From NCBI GenBank assembly GCA_023387815.1, contig JAEWHK010000032.1, positions 4,175 to 68,174 of the forward strand: DNA of 64,000 bases, written 5' to 3'. Below the pieces are notes generated by a model, which did no database searches, had not been told where the DNA came from, and saw nothing but the letters and a program-made list of their open reading frames with translations. Positions 63,460 to 64,000 of this stretch are shown here, piece by piece. A program made the position numbers and the translations under genes. Source of the DNA: Pseudomonadota bacterium. GTDB lineage: Bacteria; Pseudomonadota; Gammaproteobacteria; Burkholderiales; Burkholderiaceae_B. Within the stretch, counting starts at the first letter, position 1. The number at the start of each line of letters is the position of its first letter.

Positions 63460-64000
63460 CACCCTCTCCTTTTCTGTTTATCCATTCCCGGCAGTGCCGA
63501 GTGTATTGCGCTTTCATGCATGGGACTCCAGGCCGCGGCAGTGCGCTCGGCGACCCGCAGTACGGCTGAGCGGGAGCGCGGATTCTCGCGCACCTCTGCA
63601 TCATCTGCCAGTACTCGTCCCAGGTTCTTCAGTATCGGTTCAGGCATTTCACTCTCGCGCAATGGCATGCGTGCCAGATCAGCCGGCAGCGAGGAGGCTG
63701 CGGCAAAGCACTGCTTGACCATGCGGTCTTCTAGAGAATGAAAACTGATCACCGCCATTCTTCCCTGTGGAGCCAGTACCTTCAGAATTGACGAGAGGGT
63801 GTCCGCCAGTTCCTTGAGTTCTTCATTGATGTGAATCCGTATAGCCTGAAAGGTACGTGTGGCCGGATGTTGGCCTTTTTCCCGCGTACGGACGACGTTT
63901 GCGACGAGCTCGGCAAGTTCGAGCGTTGTGCACAAAGGGCTGGATTGGCGGCGAGCATCAACCGCCTTTGCAATCTGGAAAGCAAACCGTTCTTCGCCAT
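63459..64000 (-). CDS. rsmH: 16S rRNA m4C1402 methyltransferase RsmH (partial, C-terminal part)
   Basis: The frame enters from the right edge and runs leftward for about 180 codons to the stop at 63459. [55 protein letters not shown] and [16 protein letters not shown] are conserved C-terminal RsmH segments. The enzyme N4-methylates C1402 in the ribosomal P site. The N-terminal SAM-binding part is outside the window. The stop overlaps the ftsL start region. Confidence 0.95.
   Translation of the reverse strand, partial: GEERFAFQIAKAVDARRQSSPLCTTLELAELVANVVRTREKGQHPATRTFQAIRIHINEELKELADTLSSILKVLAPQGRMAVISFHSLEDRMVKQCFAAASSLPADLARMPLRESEMPEPILKNLGRVLADDAEVRENPRSRSAVLRVAERTAAAWSPMHESAIHSALPGMDKQKRRG

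Overview
The window looks like a chromosomal segment from a betaproteobacterium of the Burkholderiales, family Alcaligenaceae (an Advenella-like organism is my best guess). The inference rests on a dcw cluster that ends ftsQ-ftsA-ftsZ followed by lpxC, a fused murE-murF gene as known from Bordetella, a five-gene haem uptake locus in the bhuRSTUV order, and moderate GC with proteobacterial codon habits. No phage, insertion sequence, CRISPR array or rRNA operon was seen. One tRNA gene (Lys, anticodon TTT) is present.

Layout. 1-0.9 kb: the 5' part of a CtaG-type cytochrome oxidase assembly gene and a small TM2-like membrane protein, both on the minus strand. 1-5 kb: a UbiH-family hydroxylase, dusB, fis and purH. 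5-10.7 kb: ruvC and ruvA, then a complete TRAP transporter (P, Q, M subunits), then ruvB, so the ruv genes are split by the transporter. 10.7-15.1 kb: a siderophore island with an AraC-type regulator, a TonB-dependent receptor and an FhuF-type ferric reductase, with repeats, palindromes and a Fur-box-like site in the control region. 15.1-20.7 kb: recQ, a secreted hypothetical protein followed by thiO-thiS-thiG, and azlCD. 20.9-27.1 kb: haem uptake genes hmuRSTUV read leftward behind a Fur-box-like site. 27.4-31.4 kb: patatin lipoprotein, YnfA, SodC and an MFS permease. 31.6-34.6 kb: a SoxCD-like sulfite dehydrogenase pair, an FMN reductase and a truncated antitoxin gene. 34.8-41.8 kb: tRNA-Lys, a GH31-like protein, mnmC, suhB and mgtE. 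41.9-47.3 kb: secA, an M23 peptidase, a DUF721/DciA-like gene and lpxC. 47.6-64 kb: ftsZ back through ftsA, ftsQ, ddlB, murC, murG, ftsW, murD, mraY, murE-murF, ftsI, ftsL and the 3' part of rsmH, almost all overlapping by a few bases.

How the genes work together. The dcw block makes lipid II and the divisome, and lpxC adds the committed step of lipid A synthesis. Two separate iron routes (siderophore and haem) both carry Fur-like operators, and both must rely on TonB-ExbBD from elsewhere. The SoxCD-like pair and the FMN reductase suggest sulfur-compound metabolism.

No clearly new multi-gene system was found. The points most worth following are the degenerate methyltransferase half of MnmC, the GH31-like protein that seems to lack its nucleophile, the structured control region of the siderophore island, the intercistronic hairpin in the TRAP operon, the terminator-like palindrome in the lpxC leader, two genes that look leaderless, and a short antitoxin remnant next to a tandem duplication.
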